Virus record (IMG/VR): IMGVR_UViG_3300017742_000042
Coordinates: 1-35,510 of that record
Origin: a virus
Direction: 5' to 3' (one strand)
Length of the DNA stretch: 35,510 bases
The position numbers and the translations under genes are program-made. Of the stretch, positions 1 to 9,700 are shown in pieces. Numbering within the stretch: the stretch's first letter is position 1; the number at the start of each line of letters is the position of its first letter. Under the pieces are notes generated by a model. It saw nothing but the letters and a program-made list of their open reading frames with translations. It had not been told where the DNA came from and searched no databases.

Positions 1-1461
1 ACAGATATTCCTGGAGGAGATGGTACAGTAAAATATATTTATTGTAGTGAAACTAATGCAAATGCAAAAGGGGTAATCAATCTTATTCCCGGTAATGTAA
101 CACAAAGTTATGCATCTCAAATAAACAATTATCCATACTGGAAATATACTGTACCTGCTTCTGGTGGAAGATCAGAACTTAAGTTGAGAGTTGAAAGATA
201 TGGATATAGTAGTGGTCATTTAAGAAATATCACCATCCATAGTATTGGAACTGGATGGTCTGATAATGATGTATTTACAATTCCAGGAGAACTAGTTGGT
301 GGTACTGCCACGACTGGTGATATTAGATTTGGTGTCCCAACACCAGAAACATCTACCAATGCATATGATGGTACTGCTGGTATTAAGGTAACTACATTGG
401 GTGGTGGATCTAATCTCTATCAAAAAGCTGATACAGGTTCTTTTGCTGTTCTCAATGTAGAAAACAACTCCACTAAAAAATATTCAAATACATTTTACTC
501 GTTATACCTAGAGGGTACTGCCAGCACCCAATGGGAGTTAAAAGTTCAATGTGGTAACGGATGGGAGTTTTTAAACCACAGAGGAACATCTTCAACCATC
601 GAAACAAACAACATCGAATGGGGAGAATTTACTGGTTATATGGGATTAGATAGACAGGATCTTAATGGTCTAGTTTCGACTAATTATAGTTACGTTTTAA
701 GTACATCTTCAACTCCAACTGCATATCCAATGCAGATTAGAACATTTAGAGCTCAAGCACCTCAAGATCCAAATTTTGCAGTTATTCAATTTACTCAAAC
801 AATCAATGAAAAAATTGAACCTTTTGCGGCATTTAATTTTCATCTAGGTGATGGATATGGTAATGGTGTATTTGATTTAGATGATGTATTTTTAGCAGGA
901 ATTACTGAATATAAAACTAATATTACGCAAGGATTGAGAATAGAAACATACATGCCTGGATATGCCAGTGGTTATTCTCAGTATTTTAATCCAGTGGGTG
1001 AACCTGTAGACAGGTATACCCAGGCAAGAACTGCTTATTATGGATATTTGAGAGGGTATCAATACGGCAAGGATTCTCCTCATCGATCATATGATGATTA
1101 CAAAAATAATATCAAAGACGCGGATCAAAATGAGGTTGTTGTGTATTATAGAAATAGTACATATGATAAGTATCACGATATGCCAGTTAGTTCTTCTGCA
1201 GATTACTACAAGCCTATCAAAACTATTCCAATTTCAAATAAAATGATTCCTTGCCCTTATTATATACCAGATGATTTCGTATTACTACAAGTAGCAACAA
1301 CTCCAGGACTAACAGAATTTAGACCAGGTGATACAGTTACAATAAGTGGATCTGAAATTTATGAGATTATCCAAGCATCATATCAATCACAACAAACTGG
1401 TTTAGATGGAGTGTCTAATAATTCTAGTGAAGGTATGCTATTCCTAGCGAGGACTACCTGA
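1..1461 (+). CDS. virion structural protein, 5'-truncated (tail/fibre region)
   Basis: The frame is open from base 1 with no start, so the gene begins upstream of the window; 486 codons are visible before the TGA at 1459-1461. The protein is rich in Gly, Ser, Thr, Tyr and Asn and looks beta-rich, with no membrane segment or catalytic motif that I can recognise. The last ~120 residues (from about VVYYRNSTYDKY to FLARTT) form a compact-looking end with a PGDTVTISGSEIYEII stretch, which resembles the C-terminal part of uncharacterised cyanophage structural proteins as I remember them. It overlaps the next gene by one base (TGATG), suggesting translational coupling. Its place upstream of a fibre-like gene and gp8 points to a tail, fibre or baseplate accessory role; the exact function is unknown. 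An internal TTG at 184 is not a believable start because coding sequence continues upstream of it. Confidence 0.7.
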   Translation, partial: TDIPGGDGTVKYIYCSETNANAKGVINLIPGNVTQSYASQINNYPYWKYTVPASGGRSELKLRVERYGYSSGHLRNITIHSIGTGWSDNDVFTIPGELVGGTATTGDIRFGVPTPETSTNAYDGTAGIKVTTLGGGSNLYQKADTGSFAVLNVENNSTKKYSNTFYSLYLEGTASTQWELKVQCGNGWEFLNHRGTSSTIETNNIEWGEFTGYMGLDRQDLNGLVSTNYSYVLSTSSTPTAYPMQIRTFRAQAPQDPNFAVIQFTQTINEKIEPFAAFNFHLGDGYGNGVFDLDDVFLAGITEYKTNITQGLRIETYMPGYASGYSQYFNPVGEPVDRYTQARTAYYGYLRGYQYGKDSPHRSYDDYKNNIKDADQNEVVVYYRNSTYDKYHDMPVSSSADYYKPIKTIPISNKMIPCPYYIPDDFVLLQVATTPGLTEFRPGDTVTISGSEIYEIIQASYQSQQTGLDGVSNNSSEGMLFLARTT

Positions 1462-1727
1462 TGGCAAATTTTACTTTTTCAAATCTAACTAGTTCGGTAT
1501 CTGTATCTTTAACTACAGAATTAATTGCAAATACAAATACTGGTTTTATATCACCAACATATTCAGGAACTTCCAGATCTCAAAGTACAGTAACAAACCC
1601 ATCAAATTATTTAATTAGTCATTTATCTAATGGTGCTACCGGAGATCATTCCACTAAACGTGGTTTCTTACTAGGTAGAAGACCACATAAAGGGTTACAA
1701 TATCCACGCGGTTACTATAATAAATAA
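1461..1727 (+). CDS. small conserved cyanophage protein, function unknown
   Basis: An 88-residue protein starts at the ATG overlapping the previous stop (TGATG). The first two thirds are Ser/Thr/Asn-rich and probably beta-structured. The C-terminus is very different: a basic, aromatic tail (FLLGRRPHKGLQYPRGYYNK) that looks like a binding or docking peptide. I do not recognise a named family, although similar small proteins next to fibre genes occur in T4-like cyanophages from memory. The stop codon lies inside a late-promoter-like AATAAATA for the following fibre gene. Likely a small virion or fibre-accessory protein; this is an inference from position only. Confidence 0.6.
   Translation: MANFTFSNLTSSVSVSLTTELIANTNTGFISPTYSGTSRSQSTVTNPSNYLISHLSNGATGDHSTKRGFLLGRRPHKGLQYPRGYYNK
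1719..1726 (+). promoter_or_regulatory. putative late promoter (AATAAATA)
   Basis: AATAAATA lies 25 bases upstream of the fibre-like gene at 1751 and overlaps the stop codon of the preceding gene (TAA 1725-1727). It matches the NATAAATA form of the T4-like cyanophage late promoter, but the core differs from TATAAATA at the first base, so this is one of the weaker calls. Confidence 0.4.
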
Positions 1728-1750
1728 TCTATAAGGGTTAGACTATCAAT

Positions 1751-3124
1751 ATGGCTATTTCATTTCCATCCAATCCTACAGTTGGACAACAATACACTGC
1801 ATCAAACATTACTTGGGAGTGGAATGGATCTTCATGGGCATCTCTTCCTCCTAGTTCTGGTATCGGACTTACAAATCTATCTGTAACACAAAGTGCTGTA
1901 GGGACTGCAGCACTTTCTTATGACAACTCAAGCGGTGCCTTCTCTTATACACCACCAGATCTTTCTAGTTATCTAACATCAGAATCAGACACTCTCTCAT
2001 CTGTAACTGGTAGAGGTGCTACCACTAATACTAATCTTACTTTTGGTGGTGGACTGAATGTGTCTGGTATTTCTACTTTCCAAAACGCTTTTTTCATCAA
2101 TCCAAGTTCAAATACTCCAGCGACTCTTCAGGTTGAAACTGGTGCTGCTGGTGTAGGTAATACAATCAGATCTTCAAATAGTCTTGATTTACGAACGAAT
2201 GGAAGTGCATTTTCAGTAAATCTTGGTATTACTTCTGCAATTCTTGCTGGTGGTACAGGTGCTTCTCAATATACTACACTATATGGTCAAGGATCAGAAA
2301 AACTTGAAACCACTACTAGTGGTGTAAAAATCACAGGAGAGTCGAAAAGCGATTCAATAACACTCGAAGGTAGATCCTTTAGTATTTCGCCTAGTGGATC
2401 ACAAGATGTAACATTCCAGAATACATTTACTGGTGGTTCAATTGTTCAGCGCGCTGCTGGTGATGTCAGAATCACGAGTTATCAAGGATCTATTTTATTA
2501 AAAACAAACACTAGTACTGTAACTACAGGTGGACTCTCGTTATACTATGCTACTGGTCAGGCTGCAGAAGTTACACGACTTACAACTACTTCAAATGGTG
2601 TAGACATTAATGGTAATTTAAATGTAAGTAGTAATATTACAGTTGGTTCTGGTCAATCATTTGGTTCAAGCACTGGATCTGCTGCGGTCTATTATGGTGA
2701 TGGATCTAATCTTACTGGTGTTGGTGGTGGTGGTGGACTTAGTTCAAGATCTGTAGTAACAGCAACTACAGGATCTGTATCAGTTGGGGCAACGACTAAT
2801 TTAAATATAACTGGATTTAAATCCTATGGACTTCTTAAAATTGGCACCAGTGCTGCTTCTTGGGTGAGGTTATATGTTGACGATACATCCAGAACTTCAG
2901 ATGCTAACAGATCTTACCTAGAAGATCCACTTCCAGGGTCAGGTTTAATTGCTGAAGCTCGTTCAGTATCTAGTGGATCAAATAATTTTATAATGACTCC
3001 TGGTATTGTTGGGTGGAATAACGATAGCACCCCTGGAAGTACAATTTACTTATCAGTAACAAATAATGAAACCTCATCATCAGCAATTACTGTTGATTTA
3101 ACTGTAGTTAAGTTGGAAGACTAA
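1751..3124 (+). CDS. tail-fibre-like adhesin
   Basis: A 457-residue protein. The N-terminus (MAISFPSNPTVGQQYTASN, then a WEWNGSSW segment) is a module seen at the start or inside many cyanophage fibre-like proteins. Residues ~80-310 are a Thr/Ser/Gly-rich repetitive beta region. A YYGDGSNLTGV motif at about residues 314-324 is a common marker just before C-terminal fibre domains. A short Gly run then leads to a C-terminal domain (~330-457) that looks globular and beta-rich and could be the receptor-facing tip. No enzymatic motif is visible. The stop overlaps the next ATG (TAATG), so it is probably coupled to the protease gene downstream. Role inferred: fibre or fibre-like virion decoration, perhaps in host recognition. 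Which fibre it belongs to cannot be told. Confidence 0.7.
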   Translation: MAISFPSNPTVGQQYTASNITWEWNGSSWASLPPSSGIGLTNLSVTQSAVGTAALSYDNSSGAFSYTPPDLSSYLTSESDTLSSVTGRGATTNTNLTFGGGLNVSGISTFQNAFFINPSSNTPATLQVETGAAGVGNTIRSSNSLDLRTNGSAFSVNLGITSAILAGGTGASQYTTLYGQGSEKLETTTSGVKITGESKSDSITLEGRSFSISPSGSQDVTFQNTFTGGSIVQRAAGDVRITSYQGSILLKTNTSTVTTGGLSLYYATGQAAEVTRLTTTSNGVDINGNLNVSSNITVGSGQSFGSSTGSAAVYYGDGSNLTGVGGGGGLSSRSVVTATTGSVSVGATTNLNITGFKSYGLLKIGTSAASWVRLYVDDTSRTSDANRSYLEDPLPGSGLIAEARSVSSGSNNFIMTPGIVGWNNDSTPGSTIYLSVTNNETSSSAITVDLTVVKLED

Positions 3125-5127
3125 TGAACGAATACATAGTAACTTGTAAAAACAGAGAAGACCTGGTTAGTTTATATGATGATCTAGAAACTCCTGGAGG
3201 ATCCCTTTATATTCCTGACAGGGCAGTTGATCTTGTCAGTAGAAGGGAGATAAGTCGTAACACCCACTACACATTGTCTGAAGAGGAAGCAGTAGAGGTT
3301 AGGAAAGACCCTAGAGTGCTTGCTTGTGAACGTCCAGCAGAGGATAGAGGAATTGTACCTGAATATCTATGGGAACAGACTGGAGATTTTAACAAAACAA
3401 CATCAACATTTGCTGGTGATGATAAAAATTGGGGACTTTATAGAGTAATTAAAGGTGACACATCATACCCTTCTGTATTGACATATGGTATTAACGTATC
3501 AAACTCTGGAGCATCTGCTTATACTTTAAGTGGTTCTGATAGAAATGGATCTGTAAGTGGTGATAATGTATCTGTTACTCTCAGTGTTGGTGACACTATT
3601 AATTTTGTGGTTAATGCAAGTGGTCATCCATTTTATATACGTGTATCAAATGGGGGATCAAATGTAAACAATCCTGCAGCAACAAATCAAGGAACCCAAA
3701 GTGGCACCGTTTCTTGGACACCCAATGTTGCTGGTACCTATTATTATCAGTGTGGAGCTCACTCTGGTATGATCGGAACAATTACTGTAAATGCTCAGAC
3801 AAGCAATTGGGGTAGTGATTCAACATCTGGAATAACAAATAAATCTATAGTAACAGATGTATCGGGAAAAAATGTAGATGTTGTAATTGTCGATGGACAC
3901 GTCAACCCAAATCATGTAGAATTTGCTGTTAACCCTGATGGAACTGGTGGAAGTAGAGTTAACCAATTCAATTGGTATCAATACAATTCAGTATTAGGAT
4001 ATGGATCTAACGGTACTTATTCTTACAGTTCTAGTGGATCTTCACCAAATACTAATCATGGATCTCATGTAGCAGGAACTGTTGCTGGCAATACACAAGG
4101 ATGGGCAAGAGATGCTAATATTTACAATATGGCTTTCTCTTCCACGTTATCAGGAACAAGTGATTGGGCTGAAAAGTTGTGGGATTATTTGAGACATTTT
4201 CATAAAAATAAACCAATTAACCCAGAAACTGGCAGAAGAAATCCCACAATCACTAATCATAGTTGGGGTTATAGTCGAGGAACTTATAGTGCTTACCTTT
4301 CGAATATTACATCAGTAACTTATAGGGGGACAACTACTTCTGTTAGTGGAACTACTTCTGAGAAAAAAGCAATATTAGAAAGTAATGGTATTCCTGTTCC
4401 AGCTAGTAGTTACTTGTATAGGGTTCCATTGAGAGTGACAGCAGTAGATGCTGATATTCAAGATGCTATTGATGACGGTGTAATTGTCATTTCATCTGCT
4501 GGAAATAGTTATTGGAATTGTTCTGTTTCAGGTGATGCTGATTATAACAATACTTATCTTAACGGTAGCACTACAACATACCATTCACGAGGTTCATCAC
4601 CAGGATCTGCTGATGGTGTTATCTGTGTTGGATCAATTGGTTCAAAAGTTGCTGAATATAAATCCAACTTTAGCAATTGGGGATCAAGAGTAGATATCTG
4701 GGGTCCTGGTAGTGATATCATTTCTGCTGTTTATGATCAATCCAGTGCTACTAGTGAAGGAGGTTATAGTCCTGTAGTTGCTGACTCAAGGGATTCTAAT
4801 TACTACCTTGCTTCAATTAGTGGAACCAGTATGTCAAGTCCACAAGTTTGTGGTGTCATAGCATGTATTGCTCAAAATCAACCTAATATCACTACTCCTG
4901 AAGTTCTTCAATATTTAAAAGAAAATTCATTACCTGAAGTTGGGAGTTCTAGTGGATCTGAAAATGATGATAAGGAGACTTTTGGTTCAACCAGCCACAA
5001 TAGATACCTTTTTATAAAAAGGAAAAGACTAGAAAGTGGTTCTCTCCAACAAACTACATTTGGTAATAGAAATCCTGATGTTTCTGGGGTAAAATACCCT
5101 AGAACAAATAGATCATATACAAAGTAA
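3124..5127 (+). CDS. subtilisin-family (S8) serine protease with inserted cupredoxin-like domain
   Basis: A 667-residue protein. Residues ~1-75 resemble an I9-type subtilisin propeptide (start MNEYIVTCKN, ending VRKDPRVLACER). NWGLYRV at ~102 marks the usual beginning of an S8 mature domain. Residues ~118-223 are a plastocyanin/amicyanin-like insert with candidate type-1 copper ligands His168 (GHPFYI), Cys210, His213 and Met216 (CGAHSGM). The catalytic domain resumes after a second NWG (~228): Asp257 (VIVDGHV), His312 (NHGSHVAGT), oxyanion Asn461 (SSAGN) and Ser569 (SGTSMSSP) are all present, so the enzyme looks active. No signal peptide is visible, which fits a virion-carried protein. It sits between a fibre gene and gp8, suggesting a tail-tip or baseplate-associated protease acting on host surface proteins or on virion maturation; the target is unknown. 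Confidence 0.88.
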   Translation: MNEYIVTCKNREDLVSLYDDLETPGGSLYIPDRAVDLVSRREISRNTHYTLSEEEAVEVRKDPRVLACERPAEDRGIVPEYLWEQTGDFNKTTSTFAGDDKNWGLYRVIKGDTSYPSVLTYGINVSNSGASAYTLSGSDRNGSVSGDNVSVTLSVGDTINFVVNASGHPFYIRVSNGGSNVNNPAATNQGTQSGTVSWTPNVAGTYYYQCGAHSGMIGTITVNAQTSNWGSDSTSGITNKSIVTDVSGKNVDVVIVDGHVNPNHVEFAVNPDGTGGSRVNQFNWYQYNSVLGYGSNGTYSYSSSGSSPNTNHGSHVAGTVAGNTQGWARDANIYNMAFSSTLSGTSDWAEKLWDYLRHFHKNKPINPETGRRNPTITNHSWGYSRGTYSAYLSNITSVTYRGTTTSVSGTTSEKKAILESNGIPVPASSYLYRVPLRVTAVDADIQDAIDDGVIVISSAGNSYWNCSVSGDADYNNTYLNGSTTTYHSRGSSPGSADGVICVGSIGSKVAEYKSNFSNWGSRVDIWGPGSDIISAVYDQSSATSEGGYSPVVADSRDSNYYLASISGTSMSSPQVCGVIACIAQNQPNITTPEVLQYLKENSLPEVGSSSGSENDDKETFGSTSHNRYLFIKRKRLESGSLQQTTFGNRNPDVSGVKYPRTNRSYTK

Positions 5128-5136
5128 ATTTTCACA

Positions 5137-5144
5137 TATAAATA
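5137..5144 (+). promoter_or_regulatory. putative late promoter (TATAAATA) for gp8
   Basis: An exact TATAAATA, the T4 late-promoter consensus read by the gp55-type sigma factor, lies 20 bases before the gp8 ATG in the short gap after the protease gene. There is no hairpin or U-tract here, so read-through from upstream is also likely. Confidence 0.65.
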
Positions 5145-5163
5145 AGAAAAAAGTCCTAATAAA

Positions 5164-6723
5164 ATGGCTGCGATTATAACTGATCAACTTCGTATTTTGA
5201 ATGCAAAGAACTTTGTGTCGGGCGTTCAATCTTCCACAAATTCTTATTATGCTTTTATTGGTTTACCTAATGCTACGGAATATCAGTCTAATTGGGATAC
5301 TAATTCGCCATCTCCCAAAGATAGTCTTAATGACTCTAATGACTATTGGGATACAATGTTAGCTCTGAAGAAGATTAATGCTTCTGATGTTAGTCAAGTT
5401 GTTAGGAAAAATGTCTGGGCATCTGGTGTGACCTATGACATGTGGAGAAATGACATCAGTAGGGACAACCCATCCCTACCATCAGGTGCTTTTGATATAT
5501 ATTCGGCAAACTACTATGTAATGAACTCTGACTATAGAGTTTATGTATGTCTTTATAATAATGCAAGTGTTGAAAATAACTTCCAAGGTGGTCCGTCTAT
5601 TGATGAACCTGGATTTACTGATTTGGAACCAAGATCAGCTGGTTCAAGTGGTGATGGTTACATCTGGAAGTACCTTTATACGGTAAAACCAAGTCAAGCG
5701 ATCAAATTTGACTCCACTGACTATATTCCAGTTCCATCAAACTGGTATGACCCTAGTTCTGATGATGCTGTAATAAGACAAAACGCTTCTACAAGTGGTC
5801 AATTAAAGATTGTAACTGTTAGAGATCGTGGTATTGGTCTTGGTACTGCTAATGTTACTTATACAAGGGTACCTATTGATGGTGATGGTGTAGGTGGAGA
5901 AGCTACAGTTGTCATCAATAACGACTCAAAAGTTGAATCTGTAACCGTATCAAGTGGTGGAGAAGGATATACCTTCGGAACTGTTAATCTTAAATCTGGT
6001 GGAGTTCCATCTGGGTCAACAAAACCAATATTTAATGTCATTATCCCACCAAATGGTGGTCATGGTTATGATGTTTATAGAGAACTTGGAGCATATAACG
6101 TTCTTTCATATGCTAGATTTGAAAATGATACTGAAAATCCAGATTTTATCACTGGTAACCAGTTTGCAAGAGTTGGGATGATTGAAAACCCATTGGCTTT
6201 CAATTCTTCAACAAATTTGAATCTTGATAAAGCAAGTGCGGCCTATGCTTTAAGATTGAGTGGAATTGGATACAGTTCAGCAACATTTACACCAGATGAT
6301 TATGTTACTCAAACCGTTGGTATGGGTCATACAGCTGTTGGTAGAGTCGTTTCTTACGATCAAACCACTGGTGTTCTCAAACTTTGGCAAGACAGAACAA
6401 ACTCTGGATTCAATACTGATGGAACTTTAAACTCGAATTCAATTTATGGATTCGAGGCATATAGATTCACTGCTAGTGTTTTGGCTGGCGGATCACTTAC
6501 AATTAATGGTGGGTCAGTCAATCTTGGAATTGATACAGTGTTTACGGGTGTAAGTACTGTAATAAATAATAGGACATATTACCTGGGTCAAAGTTTTACT
6601 TCTGGTGTTGCACAACCAGAAGTAGAAAAATATTCTGGAAATACTATCTTTGTTGACAATAGACCCTCTATTATAAGGTCGTCATCCCAGAAAGAAGACG
6701 TAAAGATCATCTTGCAATTCTAA
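5164..6723 (+). CDS. gp8: baseplate wedge subunit gp8
   Basis: A 519-residue protein matching T4 gp8, a baseplate wedge component. Supporting segments are the N-terminal MAAIITDQLRILNAKNF, the SNDYWDTMLALKKI region, a GDGYIWKYLYTV motif corresponding to T4's GDGYVWEYLFEI, and the C-terminal NRPSIIRSSSQKEDVKIILQF, which parallels T4 NRPPIIMAMDQTEEINILFTF. T4 gp8 is about 334 residues, so this version is roughly 185 residues longer. Part of the extra length is a GGEGY beta-module at ~265-270 followed by GSTKP, a module also found in gp14, the 2540-residue protein and the 1075-residue protein. It is preceded by a clean late promoter and followed after 9 bases by the giant baseplate gene. Confidence 0.92.
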   Translation: MAAIITDQLRILNAKNFVSGVQSSTNSYYAFIGLPNATEYQSNWDTNSPSPKDSLNDSNDYWDTMLALKKINASDVSQVVRKNVWASGVTYDMWRNDISRDNPSLPSGAFDIYSANYYVMNSDYRVYVCLYNNASVENNFQGGPSIDEPGFTDLEPRSAGSSGDGYIWKYLYTVKPSQAIKFDSTDYIPVPSNWYDPSSDDAVIRQNASTSGQLKIVTVRDRGIGLGTANVTYTRVPIDGDGVGGEATVVINNDSKVESVTVSSGGEGYTFGTVNLKSGGVPSGSTKPIFNVIIPPNGGHGYDVYRELGAYNVLSYARFENDTENPDFITGNQFARVGMIENPLAFNSSTNLNLDKASAAYALRLSGIGYSSATFTPDDYVTQTVGMGHTAVGRVVSYDQTTGVLKLWQDRTNSGFNTDGTLNSNSIYGFEAYRFTASVLAGGSLTINGGSVNLGIDTVFTGVSTVINNRTYYLGQSFTSGVAQPEVEKYSGNTIFVDNRPSIIRSSSQKEDVKIILQF

Positions 6724-6732
6724 TAAGAAATC

Positions 6733-9700
6733 ATGCCACAGGAAACTAACCTCAACGTTGCTCCTTATTTTGACGACTTTGATCCGCAGAGTAACTACTA
6801 CAAAGTTCTCTTCAAGCCAGCATACCCAATTCAGGCTAGAGAGTTAAATAATCTACAATCCATTCTTCAAAATCAAATTGAAGATATGGGTACTCATTTC
6901 TTCAAAGAAGGAGCTAAGGTTATTCCTGGGCAGTTGACATATCTGCCTAATTTTTATGCAGTTCAGATTGAATCTGAATTTTTAGGTATTCCTGTATCTC
7001 TTTACCTTGATCAACTTGTTGGTAAGAAGATTACTGGTGCAGATTCTGGTGTAACTGCTGAAGTTGTCACATATATCACTGACCAAGAGTCAAATACTGG
7101 TAATTTTACCCTTTATGTTGACTATCATGATTCAAGTAGTACAGATAATTCAACTAGAACTTTCTTTGACAACGAAAATCTGATTACAACTGATAATATA
7201 ACTTTTGAGACCACATTTATTGCTGCTGGAGAGGGTCTTGCGAGAACTTTAACAGAAAATGCTAACTCTGTTGGTTCTGCATTTGCTCTGGGTGAGGGTG
7301 TTTACTTCCTAAGAGGGTGTTTTGTTGATGTTCAAGATCAAATCCTAATTTTAGATCAGTATACCAACAAACCATCATATAGAATTGGTCTGGTCATTAC
7401 TGAAAATTTGATTTCTTCGGATATTGACCCATCTCTAAACGATAACGCTAAGAATTTTACTAATTACACCGCTCCTGGGGCTGATAGACTAGAAATTAGA
7501 GCTGTTTTGGGTAAAAAAGACAGATTTGATTACAATGATCAGAATTTTGTTCAATTGGCAGAGGTTAATAATGGTATTTTAAGAGAAATTAATACCTCAA
7601 CTGATTACAATATGCTTGGAGAGGAATTAGCCAAGAGAACTTTTGATGAATCTGGTCATTATTATGTAAAACAGTTTGTAACCACTGTTAAAGAGAGTTT
7701 GAATAATGGAATTGGTAATAGAGGAATCTATAATCCCAATCAAACTACTTCTAGTGGCCAAAAACCATCTGAAGACCTTATGGTCTATAAAATTAGTCCT
7801 GGTAAGGCTTATGTTAAAGGATATCCCATCGATATTGTTGGTCCAACCTTCCTAGATGTCCCAAAAGCAAGAACAACAAAGAATCTGAAAAATCAGTCGG
7901 TTAATTTTGGGTTTGGACCGTCATTTTCCGTAAATAATGTTACTGGATCACCATTTATAGGTTTCAATAATACTAATTTCCTGAGTTTGAGGAGTAATAG
8001 AGTTGGATCTGCCACAACTGATTCAGCTGGTAAGGAAATAGGTGTTGCTAGAGTTTATGACTTCGCTCTGGAAAGTGGATCATATGAAATCTCTCAAAAA
8101 TCACTAAATCAGTGGGATTTGTCACTTTTTGACATTCAAACATATAATGACTTCGAAGTCAATGAGAATGTCACACTCACTATCCCTTGTTTCATTGAAG
8201 GTGAGTCTAGTGGAGCTACAGGTTATCTCAGATACCCCGTATCAGTTGGAACTGGATTCACAGCCTATAATATCAATGGTAATTTTTCTCTTGGTGAAAG
8301 ATTGAAGTTTAATGGTGAAGATTTCGGTCAAAGAACAGTTATTGACTCTAAGAAATTTGAAACATCTGATGTTCAGTCAGTTTATGGTATTGTTGGATCT
8401 GCTGGAACATTTACAGCTGATTTGATACCTCAGACAGCTGGTGTAATTGGTATTGCTTCAATTTCTACTGGTCATTATGATGGAAGTCCTCTAGGTATTG
8501 CAACAATTAGTGGTCCAGGTGGTCCTTTCCCTGGAATTGTAACAACTGGAAATTTGATCAAATATTCTAATTCTGGTCTCAACGTACAGTCATTTGGTAG
8601 AGTTACTAATGTTTCCACCAATTCTTTTGAGATCGTTGGTGTTCAGACGGTCACAGGTTTTGTTGATGGTCGTCTTCCTTCTGAAGATCTGAGTGTAACT
8701 GATCTGGAGGTCATTGAGTCAAGAACTCAACTGCATTCAAAATCTAGTGGTAATATTGCTGATAACAATTCCTTGTTCTCGGCACTTCCTAAAAAGTTTA
8801 TCTCAAACGTAGATCTAACTGATTCCACATTGATTATCAGAAAACAGTTTGATGTAGTCATAGCCGATAATTCAACTGGTAGTATTAACTCTGATCCTGG
8901 TGAAGTGTTCTTGCCATATGATGAAGAAAGATATAGTTTGATTAGTGACGCCGGTCAAATACAAATTCTTTCTTCTGACAGATTTACATTTGCAGCTGGT
9001 AGTAATCAGATCACAATAAGTGGTCTGGATAATGATGGACCAGCTAAACTCATCTGCACACTTCGTAAAACAAATGTTACACCTAAAGTTAAGATCAAGA
9101 AGGTCTCCTCAACTGTAATTATTGATAAGTCTAGTAATAGTGGTTCTGGTATAGGTGCAACAACATTAAATGATGGTCTTACTTATGGTTCGTTCCCATA
9201 TGGAACAAGAGTTCAGGATAGAAATATTTGTCTGAATGTACCTGATGTTAATATGGTATATGGCATATTCCAAGGAGAAGGATCCAATGATCCAGTTGCA
9301 CCATCAATGGTTTTGGGTTCAATGGATGGCCCAACAAATACCACAAATGACATTATTGTTGGTGAGGAAGTTATTGGTTCTATTAGTGGAGCTAGAGGTC
9401 TTTATATTACTAGACTTACTGATACTAATATTGAGTTCATCTTTGAGAATCAAACACCATTTGAACCTGGAGAAGTCATCAACTTCCAAGATTCTGGTGT
9501 AAGTGCTGTAGCTACAAAGATTTCAATGGGAAGTAAAAATATTACTTCATCATTTGATTCTAAGTCTGGACAAAGAAAAACAATTTATGATTTTAGTAGA
9601 ATTCAGAGAAGAGAGGGAGCTTCAATTCCAACCAATAAGATTAAAGTTTACTTCATGAGTGCTGAGTACGATTCAGCAGATACTGGTGACATTACTATTT

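Noticed and set aside
184-186. TTG at 184 as the start of the first gene
   Set aside because: The same frame is open with coding-like sequence from base 1, so the gene is truncated by the window.
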